Below are positions 9,286 through 17,083 of a DNA stretch of 48,615 bases, piece after piece. Each line of letters opens with the position of its first letter. Positions within the stretch are counted from its first letter, which is position 1. The stretch covers positions 1 to 48,615 of the forward strand of contig JBELMB010000016.1 of NCBI GenBank assembly GCA_042088665.1. The letters are read 5' to 3'. The position numbers and the translations under genes are program-made. The notes below the pieces were generated by a model. It saw nothing but the letters and a program-made list of their open reading frames with translations, was not told the DNA's origin and did not search any database. This DNA is from JBELMB01 sp042088665 (lineage in GTDB: Bacteria > Pseudomonadota > Alphaproteobacteria > Rhodobacterales > Rhodobacteraceae).

Positions 9286-11308
9286 GCCCGCGCCTGCATT
9301 GGTGGTGCTGGCGCTGGCGTTTTTTGCGCTGGGATGGGGGCAGGACCGATTTCGCGACTGGGTGGCGGCGACGGAGATCCCGGTTCTGGTCCATGCCACC
9401 GCGCCCGAAGTGCGTGATCGCGACGGGCACCTGCTGCGGGCCTATACAATCGAGGACGGCCTCTGGCGCATGGCGGTGACGCCGGATCAGGTCGATCCGC
9501 TGTTCTACGAAATGCTGATCGCCTATGAGGACAAGCGGTTCCACCGCCACGCCGGTGTCGATCCGCGCGCCTCGCTCAGGGCTCTGGCGCAGGGGATCTG
9601 GCATGGCCGCGTGGTCTCTGGGGCATCGACACTGACCATGCAGGTCGCCCGCCTGCTGGAGGGCGGGCCCACTGGCGAATGGCGCGGCAAACTGCGCCAG
9701 ATCCGCCTCGCGCTGGCGCTGGACCAACGCCTGACCAAGGATGAGATCCTTGCGCTATACACGCTGATTGCACCTTATGGCGGCAATGTCGAAGGCGTGC
9801 GGGCGGCCTCACTGATCTGGCTCGGGAAGGAGCCGCGGCGGCTCACCCCTGCCGAGGCCGCTCTGTTGGTCTCCCTGCCACAGGCCCCCGAAAGCCGTCG
9901 CCCCGACCGTTTTCCTCAGGCCGCGCGTGCGGCTCGCAACCGCGTGCTGCTGCGCATGGCCGGTGCCGGTGTCATCCCGATGTCTGCCGCGCGCTCGGAC
10001 CAGTTGGACCCGGCGCCCCTTGGCCGGCATCCCATGCCACAATTGGCGCCCCATATGGCCGACCGCGCCATAGCAGAAGGCGCCCTGCGCGCGGACCTGA
10101 CGCTGGACCGCGACTTGCAACGCAGCCTCGAGGCGTTGACCCGCCGCCACATGTCCGGCCTTGATCCGCGTTTGTCCATGGCCGTCGTGATTGCAAATCA
10201 CACCACGGGGGAGATCCTCGCCTCCGTCGGCTCTGCGGGATATACGGCTGTCTCCAGTCAGGGCTTCGTGGATATGACCCGCGCGCAGCGGTCCCCCGGC
10301 TCCACTCTGAAACCGCTGGTCTACGGGCTGTCCTTTGATCGCGGACTGGCGCATCCCGAAACGCTGATCCTCGACACCCCGGTGCATTTCGGCGCCTACG
10401 CACCGGAAAACTTTGATGGCATCTACCGTGGTGAACTTTCGGTCCGGCGCGCCCTGCAGCTTTCGCTCAATATACCCGTGGTGCGCCTGACAGAGGCGCT
10501 GGGCCCTGCCCACCTGCTGGCCGCTCTCCAAAGTGCGGGGGTCAAGCCGGGCCTGCAAGGCGGGACACCGGGGCTGGCCCTGTCGCTCGGCGGTGTCGGG
10601 GTCACGCTCGAAGAAATGGTGCAACTCTATGCCGGGCTGGCCAACGGCGGCGTCGCACGTCCCCTGATCTGGCGCGAAGGCGATGGGGATGCACCACCTG
10701 AACGGCGCCTCGTCTCTCGCGCCGCCGCATGGCATCTGGGCGATATGCTGTCCGACCTCGCGCCGCCACCTGCCGCCGGTCCCAAGGGGCGCGTGGCCTA
10801 CAAGACCGGCACATCTTATGGCCATCGGGATGCCTGGGCGCTGGGTTGGAACGGAACACATGTGGCTGGCGTCTGGATCGGCCGTCCCGATGGCACACCG
10901 GTCCCCGGTGCCTTTGGCGGCGCCCTCGCAGCGCCCGCCCTGTTCGAGGCGTTGGGCCGCGCCAGCCCCCGGCCCGAACCGTTGCCCGCCCCACCTCCCG
11001 AAGCGCTGATCGTGTCAAACGCCCGGCTGCCTGCCCCGCTGCAACGGTTCGGTCCGCGCGAAGACGTGCCGGAACTGCAAGTCACCTTCCCCCCGGATGG
11101 CGCCACGCTGGCCGTCGAAAACCAGAGCATCCCAGTGAAGCTGCGCGGCGGAACCGCCCCCTACACGCTGCTGGTGGATGGTGCCGTACAAGCCACGGGC
11201 CTGCGCCGCCGGGCTCTGAATGCCTCTGTGACCGGCCCGGGTTTCACCACATTGACGGTCATCGATGCCGAAGGCCGGGCGGGGCGCGTCTCCATCGAAT
11301 TGCGCTGA
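9278..11308 (+). CDS. pbpC: Penicillin-binding protein 1C
   Basis: Bifunctional peptidoglycan synthase anchored in the inner membrane, active site in the periplasm (676 aa). I use the ATG at 9278, which overlaps the previous stop and begins just before the hydrophobic anchor (residues 5-20); the upstream in-frame start at 9227 lies within the neighbouring gene. The GT51 transglycosylase shows Glu84 in AYEDKRFHRH and the GASTLTMQVAR motif (115-125). The transpeptidase shows Ser342-Thr-Leu-Lys345, SLN at 396-398 and KTG at 509-511, so both catalytic sets look complete. The C-terminal domain (about 595-676) is the PBP1C-specific beta domain. Last gene of the A2M operon; a hairpin terminator follows at 11335. 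Confidence 0.93.
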   Translation: MVRPAPALVVLALAFFALGWGQDRFRDWVAATEIPVLVHATAPEVRDRDGHLLRAYTIEDGLWRMAVTPDQVDPLFYEMLIAYEDKRFHRHAGVDPRASLRALAQGIWHGRVVSGASTLTMQVARLLEGGPTGEWRGKLRQIRLALALDQRLTKDEILALYTLIAPYGGNVEGVRAASLIWLGKEPRRLTPAEAALLVSLPQAPESRRPDRFPQAARAARNRVLLRMAGAGVIPMSAARSDQLDPAPLGRHPMPQLAPHMADRAIAEGALRADLTLDRDLQRSLEALTRRHMSGLDPRLSMAVVIANHTTGEILASVGSAGYTAVSSQGFVDMTRAQRSPGSTLKPLVYGLSFDRGLAHPETLILDTPVHFGAYAPENFDGIYRGELSVRRALQLSLNIPVVRLTEALGPAHLLAALQSAGVKPGLQGGTPGLALSLGGVGVTLEEMVQLYAGLANGGVARPLIWREGDGDAPPERRLVSRAAAWHLGDMLSDLAPPPAAGPKGRVAYKTGTSYGHRDAWALGWNGTHVAGVWIGRPDGTPVPGAFGGALAAPALFEALGRASPRPEPLPAPPPEALIVSNARLPAPLQRFGPREDVPELQVTFPPDGATLAVENQSIPVKLRGGTAPYTLLVDGAVQATGLRRRALNASVTGPGFTTLTVIDAEGRAGRVSIELR

Positions 11309-11334
11309 GGCCCGGGGGCAGCGCGACCCCGGCC

Positions 11335-11374
11335 AAACCCGCCACTTCGGGTTTCTCTGTTTCAAAAATACTCA
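11335..11374 (+). terminator. Terminator of the A2M-pbpC operon with roseobacter-type tail
   Basis: Seven-base stem AAACCCG (11335-11341) pairs with CGGGTTT (11348-11354) around a six-base loop, followed by TCTCTGTTTCAAAAATACTCA. The tail from 11350 to 11374 recurs exactly, in opposite orientation, at 37663-37687. Position 26 bases after the pbpC stop fits intrinsic termination. Confidence 0.65.
11350..11374 (+). repeat. 25-bp intergenic element, copy 1
   Basis: Bases 11350-11374 (core TCTCTGTTTCAAAAATACTC) are identical to the reverse complement of 37663-37687. Both copies lie just after a stop codon and read in the same direction as the gene they follow. Here it overlaps the 3' arm of a hairpin. 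Confidence 0.8.
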
Positions 11375-11403
11375 AAATCCGCGATCCGCCAAAGGGCGCG
11401 CGG

Positions 11404-11880
11404 TCACTTGTCGCTCTTGCTGGCCTTCACGCTGATGAACCATGTCAGCGCGGCAATGACCGCCGCAATGGCGAGGCCAAAGCCCATCAGGTCCCGCGCG
11501 CCGTCCCATGTCACTGCCTGGCCCAGGAACAGCACCGCAAGAACGACGATCACCACCGCGACCAGCTTGTTCTTGAGATCGTCCAATGTCCGGATCTGCA
11601 ACCAGTCCGGCAGTTTCAGGGAGGAATCGATGAACAGGGAATAAAGCCCCACACTGACGATGTAGAACACGGTCCCCATCAGAAAGAGATCGATGATCTC
11701 GATAAACTCCACCGCCAGTGCCTTGGCGCCTTTTCGACTGACCTCGCCGCTCTCGACCAGAGCCAACACCAGCAAGGTGCCCTGCGCAAAGCCATAAAGA
11801 AGCAGGCAAAGCCCCGCGACGAGGGACCCCACAACCGCGATCAAGATCAGATACCGCGCTCCGCCAAGCACTGGCTGCAT
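11404..11880 (-). CDS. YqhA/UPF0114 family inner-membrane protein
   Basis: 158 residues from the ATG at 11880, chosen because GGAGGAG lies a few bases upstream; the upstream 16 in-frame codons lack a ribosome site. Four hydrophobic helices are visible (about 11-37, 52-82, 102-122, 128-150), matching the short all-membrane YqhA family of unknown function. The family-typical pattern is an N-terminal ARYL(I) segment, an acidic residue inside the FIEIIDLFLMGTV helix and a conserved LKNKL turn. It runs toward the pbpC terminator and sits 51 bases after the thiolase stop on the same strand, so it may be the second gene of a thiolase transcript. No biochemical role is known. Confidence 0.8.
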   Translation of the reverse strand: MQPVLGGARYLILIAVVGSLVAGLCLLLYGFAQGTLLVLALVESGEVSRKGAKALAVEFIEIIDLFLMGTVFYIVSVGLYSLFIDSSLKLPDWLQIRTLDDLKNKLVAVVIVVLAVLFLGQAVTWDGARDLMGFGLAIAAVIAALTWFISVKASKSDK

Positions 11881-11931
11881 GTCATCTCCTCCGGAGTTGG
11901 CCCGGGGTGATCCCCGCGCCCGCCACAAGGC

Positions 11932-13110
11932 TTACAGACGTTCGATGGCCAGCGCGATCCCCTGACCACCCCCGATGCACATGGTGATCAAGGCCCGGGA
12001 CCCGCCGATACGCTCAAGCTCATGCAGGGCCTTGATGGTGATGATCGCACCGGTCGCGCCCACGGGATGGCCCAGTGCAATCGCACCACCGTTGGGGTTC
12101 ACTTTCGACGCGTCCAACCCCAGCCCCTTGTTCACCGCCAGCGCCTGCGCGGCAAAGGCCTCGTTCGACTCGATCACGTCAAAGGCGTCGATGTCCATGT
12201 CGATACGCTTGAGCAATGCATCAACCGCAGGAACAGGGCCAATGCCCATGACCTCGGGGCGTACACCGGCATGCGCGTAACCCAGCACCCGGGCACGTGG
12301 TGTCAGACCGGCACGCTCCGCCGCTGCGCCGCGCGCCAGCACCAGCGCCGCCGCGCCGTCGTTGATACCAGAGGCATTGCCCGCCGTGACCGTGCCGCCC
12401 TTCTTGAACACCGTCTTCAGGCCGGCCAGCGCTTCCAGCGTGGTGGCCTTGGGGTGTTCGTCAACGTCAAACGCCACCATCTCGCGCTTGCGTTTGACCT
12501 CGATGGGAACGATCTGTTCGCGGAAGTGGCCCGCCTCGATCGCCGCCGCAGCGCGGCTCTGGCTTGCCAGCGCAAAGGCATCCTGCTCATCGCGTGAGAT
12601 CTGGTGCTCGTCAGAGACATTCTCCGCCGTCACTCCCATGTGTCCCGTGCCAAAGGGGCAGTGCAGCGCACCGATCATCATGTCCAGCGTCCTGACGTCG
12701 CCCATCTTGGCGCCCCAGCGTTGGTCGGGGATAATGTGCGGACCGCGCGACATGGCCTCTGCACCGCCGACGAGGGCGAAATCCGCATCTCCCAGCATGA
12801 GGTTCTGCACGCCGGAGACAATCGCCTGCGCCCCCGATCCGCACAGGCGGTTCACGTTCATGGCAGGCGTCGTTTCCGGCACACCTGCCTCCATCGCAGC
12901 GGCGCGGCTGAGGTACATGTCCCGCGGTTCGGTGTTGATCACATGTCCGAACACCACGTGCCCGATCTGCCCCGGCTCAACCCCGGCGCGTTCCAGTGCC
13001 GCCGTCGAGACCGCCGCCGCCGTCTTGATCGGTGAAGTGCCTGCGAGGCTGCCACCAAAGGTGCCGATGGCCGTGCGGGCTCCACTTAGTATGACGATGT
13101 CTTCGATCAT
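11932..13110 (-). CDS. Acetyl-CoA C-acyltransferase (thiolase)
   Basis: A 392-residue degradative/biosynthetic thiolase that condenses acyl-CoA units or cleaves 3-ketoacyl-CoA in the cytosol. The nucleophile Cys90 lies in NRLCGSGAQA, His348 in GHPVGATG and the second cysteine, Cys378, in CIGGGQG, so the active site is complete. Length and the N-terminal VILSGARTAIGTFGG block match the PhaA/BktB group; the substrate chain length cannot be told from sequence. Start ATG at 13110 has AAGGAGAG four bases upstream. No phaB or other beta-oxidation gene is adjacent. The EthD-like gene is transcribed divergently 254 bases away. Confidence 0.92.
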   Translation of the reverse strand: MIEDIVILSGARTAIGTFGGSLAGTSPIKTAAAVSTAALERAGVEPGQIGHVVFGHVINTEPRDMYLSRAAAMEAGVPETTPAMNVNRLCGSGAQAIVSGVQNLMLGDADFALVGGAEAMSRGPHIIPDQRWGAKMGDVRTLDMMIGALHCPFGTGHMGVTAENVSDEHQISRDEQDAFALASQSRAAAAIEAGHFREQIVPIEVKRKREMVAFDVDEHPKATTLEALAGLKTVFKKGGTVTAGNASGINDGAAALVLARGAAAERAGLTPRARVLGYAHAGVRPEVMGIGPVPAVDALLKRIDMDIDAFDVIESNEAFAAQALAVNKGLGLDASKVNPNGGAIALGHPVGATGAIITIKALHELERIGGSRALITMCIGGGQGIALAIERL

Positions 13111-13256
13111 GAGGCTCTCCTTAACGGTTGCGCGAAAGCAGGCGCCGCACCTCTTTCGCTGTCAGTTGCCGGATGACGTGACGAAACTTGGCGCCTTCGT
13201 CAAGGTCGGGTTCTGCGCACTGTCAAACGCAGGCCGAGCGGCGGCCTTTGCGCCCT

Positions 13257-13276
13257 CATGACATCAATGCATGACA
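13257..13276. repeat. CATGACA direct repeat in thiolase/EthD intergenic region
   Basis: CATGACA occurs at 13257-13263 and again at 13270-13276, a 13-base period, about 90 bases upstream of the EthD-like gene. It could be a regulator site for either divergent gene. A possible -10 box TACAAT is at 13310-13315. Evidence is pattern only. Confidence 0.3.
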
Positions 13277-13364
13277 GGACGACTTTGGCCATGATCGGAA
13301 ATGAAGCTGTACAATCAAACGGCCCGACCCCTAGGCTGATCCCATAACAAGGAGGAGACCCAAA

Positions 13365-13673
13365 ATGAGCGCGAGTGTTCAAGTGCTGTATCCAGCCGTG
13401 GACGGCACAAAGTTCGACCACGACTATTATGTAGCGACCCACATGCCCATGGTGCACGACACATGGGGTGCGGGTGTGGAATCCGCCGTTGTGACAAAGG
13501 GTTTGGCAGGCGAACCAGACACCCCGCCCAGCTTTCACGTGATTGCCACGTTCACGTTCAAGGATGCTGCCAGCTTGCAGGAGGCGCTTGGCAAGGCCGG
13601 GCCTTTGCTTGAGGACATTCCGAACTTCACCGACACGCAACCGCAGATGTTGATCGGTGAAACCATCGGCTGA
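13365..13673 (+). CDS. EthD family protein
   Basis: A 102-residue dimeric alpha+beta-barrel protein of the EthD/ferredoxin-like superfamily. The start is supported by AAGGAGGAG seven bases upstream of the ATG. The signature is the N-terminal YPAVDGTKFDHDYYVATHMPMV segment (in parts: YPAVDG, FDHDYY, THMPMV) where the conserved His/Pro lie, and a C-terminal strand ending in PQMLIGETI. EthD itself assists a cytochrome P450 ether-degradation system in Rhodococcus, but most roseobacter paralogues are of unknown function. It is followed 45 bases later by a cysteine-synthase-family gene on the same strand; whether they are co-transcribed is not clear. Confidence 0.85.
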   Translation: MSASVQVLYPAVDGTKFDHDYYVATHMPMVHDTWGAGVESAVVTKGLAGEPDTPPSFHVIATFTFKDAASLQEALGKAGPLLEDIPNFTDTQPQMLIGETIG

Positions 13674-13717
13674 CCTGCCGGGGCGGTGCGCCGCCGCGTC
13701 ATACGGAACGGAATCAG

Positions 13718-14677
13718 ATGTCAGGAACAGTGATGTCATCCGTCATCGACGCCATCGGGGGCACACCCCTGGTGGCGCTTGATCGGTTTTGTGCAGCAGA
13801 AGGGATCGAGGGGCGCATCCTGGCCAAGCTCGACTATCTTCTGCCGGGGTTTTCGAAAAAAGACCGCGCCGCGCGGGCCATCCTTGAGGCGGCGCTTGCC
13901 AGCGGTGACCTGCAACCGGGCCAGACGGTTGTAGAGTTGACATCCGGTAACATGGGCACCGGGTTGGCGATCTGCTGTTCGGTTCTGGGCCATCCTTTTG
14001 TTGCCGTGATGAGCACGGGCAACTCGCAGGAGCGGGCGCGCATGATGCGGGCCCTTGGGGCTGAGGTCGTGTTGGTGCCGCAGGCGCCGGGCGGCGTGTC
14101 GGGGCAAGTGTCCGGTGCCGATCTTGCGCTGGTGGAAGCGGCGGCCCGGGACCTGACGCGCGACCGCGGCGCCTTTCGCGCCGATCAGTTCGGGCATCCC
14201 GCCAATCCCGGGTCACATGCCACTGGCACCGCCCCGGAGATCTGGGCCCAGTCCGGCGGCAGCGTCACGGCGTTTTGCGATTTTGTCGGATCCGGCGGCA
14301 CGCTTGGAGGCGCGGCGCGTTTCTTCGCGGGGCACGGCGTGCGCGCCTACGCGATTGAGCCGGAAGGTGCCGAAGTCCTCGCAGGCAAGCCCGTGACCGC
14401 GCCGGACCATCCGGTGCAGGGGGGCGGCTACAGCATGGCCGATCTTGTGCACCTCGCGGATGTGCCGCTCTCGGGGTATCTGGGTGTCAGCGGGGATCAG
14501 GCGCGGGACTGCGCGCGTGCTCTTGCCCGGACCGAAGGGATCTTTGGCGGGTTTTCGGCGGGTGCGAACCTGGCCGGTGCGGCGCAGTTGCTGCGCGGGC
14601 CGGAAAAGGGCGGGACGGTGGCGATGGTGGTCTGCGACAGCGGGCTGAAGTACCTGTCCACGGATCTGTGGGCCTGA
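13718..14677 (+). CDS. PLP-dependent cysteine synthase family protein (divergent)
   Basis: Fold-type II PLP enzyme, 319 residues, cytosolic. The cofactor lysine is Lys48 in FSKKDR, aligned with the usual SVKDR box; the PLP-phosphate and substrate loops are TSGNMGTG and GSGGTLGG (family norm TSGNTG and GTGGT), and a GGFSAGAN block replaces GISSGA. The overall CysK/CysM topology is clear, but the altered loops suggest a substrate other than plain O-acetylserine plus sulfide; 2,3-diaminopropionate synthase-like or thiol-lyase activity are alternatives. ATG at 13733 is a possible alternative start. The stop codon lies inside a 14-bp tandem repeat. Confidence 0.82.
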   Translation: MSGTVMSSVIDAIGGTPLVALDRFCAAEGIEGRILAKLDYLLPGFSKKDRAARAILEAALASGDLQPGQTVVELTSGNMGTGLAICCSVLGHPFVAVMSTGNSQERARMMRALGAEVVLVPQAPGGVSGQVSGADLALVEAAARDLTRDRGAFRADQFGHPANPGSHATGTAPEIWAQSGGSVTAFCDFVGSGGTLGGAARFFAGHGVRAYAIEPEGAEVLAGKPVTAPDHPVQGGGYSMADLVHLADVPLSGYLGVSGDQARDCARALARTEGIFGGFSAGANLAGAAQLLRGPEKGGTVAMVVCDSGLKYLSTDLWA

Positions 14678-14705
14678 TCGTCTGGACCTGATCGTCTGGA
14701 CCTGA
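14673..14705. repeat. 14-bp tandem repeat spanning a stop codon
   Basis: CCTGATCGTCTGGA occurs twice in direct succession (14673-14686 and 14687-14700) and begins again (CCTGA). The first copy contains the TGA stop of the cysteine-synthase-family gene. It looks like a recent slippage duplication. Confidence 0.85.
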
Positions 14706-14788
14706 CGGGCGTGTCCCGACCCTGGCTCTGACAGCCCGTGCGATCCCCGAATCTTGAGAATCACTGCCAGGATTGAACCAGACCAGGG

Positions 14789-15010
14789 TCAGTCCAATCC
14801 GCGCGTGTATCCGACGTTGGGCGGCGGAGCGACGCGCGGTCTGGCTGGTTTTTTCTTGCCAAACACGCGCGCCAGAACCGTCCAGAGAGAGCCTGTTCCC
14901 AAAGATATCAGCGCCCTGCCAGTCATCCCACGCTGAGGAACGTGAGGCCGGGGACCTTCATCATAGGGTCGTAACGCGGGATCGCGCCATGTCGGATCGG
15001 AGTGAGCCAT
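14789..15010 (-). CDS. Small hypothetical protein, possible
   Basis: A 73-residue frame from the ATG at 15010 (a TTG three codons upstream is also open). It is rich in Pro, Arg and aromatic residues at the N terminus (MAHSDPTWRDPALRPYDEGP), has a short hydrophobic stretch (about 31-47) and a basic KKKPARPR tail. The composition looks protein-like rather than random and the frame fills most of the space between the cysteine synthase and a second small gene. There is no clear ribosome site and I recognise no family. It may be a small membrane-associated protein or a chance frame. Confidence 0.4.
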   Translation of the reverse strand: MAHSDPTWRDPALRPYDEGPRPHVPQRGMTGRALISLGTGSLWTVLARVFGKKKPARPRVAPPPNVGYTRGLD

Positions 15011-15109
15011 GGATGCCAATAGCGCATCAACATGTTTACAAAGGGTTAACCGCCCTCGGCGTTGCCTCGAAAAGTTCGCGAAAGGTTCGTCACATGTTCG
15101 CGTAATCGC

Positions 15110-15262
15110 TTAACGGTCGGTAAATGCGTGCCGCGCCAAATCCTCTGAGGGATGCATCGTGATGCCCGATTGCGTCGGCATATCCGCCAGACCCAATGCT
15201 TGCACGCTGACAGCCGCGACGAAAAGCACCGCGATCAGGCTAATGTTCAAGGCATTCAGCAT
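15110..15262 (-). CDS. Small exported or membrane peptide (50 aa), hypothetical
   Basis: Reading the minus strand from the ATG at 15262 gives 50 codons and a TAA at 15110-15112. The N terminus is a clean signal-peptide or single-helix segment (MLNALNISLIAVLFVAAVSV), followed by a polar tail (TMHPSEDLARHAFTDR). An in-frame GTG three codons upstream is a possible alternative start; the ribosome site is weak (GGAACGGG). It lies upstream of and divergent from leuC. No family is recognised, but the helix-plus-polar-tail design is typical of genuine small proteins and is easily missed by length cut-offs. Confidence 0.5.
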   Translation of the reverse strand: MLNALNISLIAVLFVAAVSVQALGLADMPTQSGITMHPSEDLARHAFTDR

Positions 15263-15605
15263 GGCGTTCACCCGTTCCAGAAAGACGTTTTGTTAGGGGT
15301 ACGGCGCACGATGCTTGTTGGATCAAACATATTCAAGATATTTTTTGGAAATCCGTTAATGGCTCATCTGCAGCGCCCTTGCGAGACTCGCACCAAGCCT
15401 GTATCCCCGCCCTCATGGCTAAAATGCTTGACCTCGGTGACCGCGCCCGTCTGCGCGAACGCTTTTACGGCGCAACGCATACCGTGCTCGCGCGGCGATC
15501 GGTGTGACCCTGCGCAGGGTGCTTTTCCCTGCGTGACGAGAACGCGCGGATGTCTGATGTCCACGCGCCCCCTATTCCAACCGTTTTCAAGATGGGAGAG
15601 GACAA
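15263..15605. other. 343-bp leuC upstream region, no convincing gene
   Basis: This stretch is locally more A+T-rich (15300-15365, with AACATATTCAAGATATTTTTT) and probably holds the leuC promoter. A 30-codon plus-strand frame (15415-15507) has no ribosome site and no run of leucine codons, so a classic leucine attenuator is not supported. I see no riboswitch-like fold or terminator-antiterminator pair. Confidence 0.5.
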
Positions 15606-17012
15606 ATGTCCCCCAAGACGCTTTATGACAAGATCTGGGACGCGCATGTCGTCCATGCGGATGATGATGGCACCTGCCTTCTGTATATCGATCGCCACCT
15701 CGTGCATGAGGTGACCAGCCCGCAGGCTTTCGAAGGGCTGCGCATGGCGGGTCGTACGGTGCGCGCGCCGGACAAGACCATCGCCGTGCCGGATCACAAC
15801 GTGCCGACGACCGCGGGCCGGGACAACCCCGACCAGATGCCCGAGGACAGTCGCATCCAGGTGCAGGCCCTTGACCAGAATGCCAAGGAATTCGGCATTC
15901 ACTACTACCCGGTCAGCGACGTGCGGCAGGGCATCGTGCACATCGTCGGTCCGGAACAGGGCTGGACCCTGCCGGGCATGACCGTGGTCTGTGGCGACAG
16001 CCATACCGCGACCCATGGCGCCTTTGGTGCGCTGGCGCATGGCATCGGCACCTCCGAGGTCGAACACGTGCTGGCCACGCAGACGCTGATCCAGCAGAAG
16101 TCCAAGAACATGAAGGTCGAGATCACCGGCAAGCTGCGCCCCGGTGTCACCGCCAAGGACATCACGCTGTCGGTCATCGGCGCCACCGGCACCGCGGGTG
16201 GCACCGGCTACGTCATCGAGTATTGCGGCGAGGCGATCCGCGACCTGTCCATGGAAGGCCGCATGACCGTCTGCAACATGGCCATCGAGGGCGGCGCCCG
16301 TGCCGGCCTGATCGCGCCGGACGAAAAGACCTATGACTACGTGATGGGCCGCCCGCACGCCCCCAAGGGCGCGCAATGGGAAGCCGCGCTGACCTGGTGG
16401 AAGACGCTCTTCTCCGACGAGGACGCCCATTGGGACAAGGTTGTTACGCTCAAGGGTGAGGACATCGCGCCGGTCGTCACATGGGGCACCTCGCCCGAGG
16501 ACGTGCTGTCGATCACCGATGTCGTGCCCGCGCCCGAGGCCTTTGAAGGGGGCAAGATCGAGGCGGCAAAGCGGTCGCTTGCTTACATGGGGCTGGAGCC
16601 GGGCACCAAGCTCAGCGATATCTCCATCGACACGGTCTTTATCGGGTCCTGCACCAATGGCCGCATCGAGGATCTGCGCGCCGCTGCAGAGATCCTGAAG
16701 GGCAAGAAGGTCAAGGATGGCATGCGTGCCATGGTCGTGCCGGGCTCTGGCCTCGTGCGGGCGCAGGCCGAAGAAGAGGGTCTGGCCGATATCTTCAAGG
16801 AGGCAGGTTTTGAATGGCGTCTTGCGGGCTGTTCCATGTGCCTTGCCATGAACCCCGACCAGTTGCAGCCAGGAGAGCGCTGTGCCGCGACCTCCAACCG
16901 CAATTTCGAAGGCCGGCAGGGGCGCGGTGGACGCACCCACCTGATGTCTCCTGCGATGGCCGCCGCCGCTGCGGTCACCGGAAAGCTGACAGACGTGCGG
17001 GAGCTGATGTGA
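15606..17012 (+). CDS. leuC: 3-isopropylmalate dehydratase large subunit
   Basis: Catalytic subunit of isopropylmalate isomerase, which converts 2-isopropylmalate to 3-isopropylmalate in leucine synthesis together with LeuD. The 468-residue length is standard. The three [4Fe-4S] cysteines are Cys349 (SCTNGRIEDLR) and Cys409/Cys412 (CSMCLAMNPD), and the GDSHTATHGAFGALAHGIGT block is intact. Start ATG follows GGGAGAGGA. leuD lies 700 bases downstream on the same strand, separated by one opposite-strand gene, so the two subunits probably have separate promoters. Binds leuD product in the cytosol. Confidence 0.97.
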   Translation: MSPKTLYDKIWDAHVVHADDDGTCLLYIDRHLVHEVTSPQAFEGLRMAGRTVRAPDKTIAVPDHNVPTTAGRDNPDQMPEDSRIQVQALDQNAKEFGIHYYPVSDVRQGIVHIVGPEQGWTLPGMTVVCGDSHTATHGAFGALAHGIGTSEVEHVLATQTLIQQKSKNMKVEITGKLRPGVTAKDITLSVIGATGTAGGTGYVIEYCGEAIRDLSMEGRMTVCNMAIEGGARAGLIAPDEKTYDYVMGRPHAPKGAQWEAALTWWKTLFSDEDAHWDKVVTLKGEDIAPVVTWGTSPEDVLSITDVVPAPEAFEGGKIEAAKRSLAYMGLEPGTKLSDISIDTVFIGSCTNGRIEDLRAAAEILKGKKVKDGMRAMVVPGSGLVRAQAEEEGLADIFKEAGFEWRLAGCSMCLAMNPDQLQPGERCAATSNRNFEGRQGRGGRTHLMSPAMAAAAAVTGKLTDVRELM

Positions 17013-17083
17013 GCCAGATGGCGGCTGTTCCGCGCATATCCCGTGGTCAGCGCCGGGGGACATGCGCGGAGTCGGCCCGCCAC

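Noticed and set aside
15415..15507. 30-codon frame upstream of leuC as a leucine attenuator leader peptide
   Set aside because: No leucine codon run, no ribosome site and no terminator/antiterminator pair.
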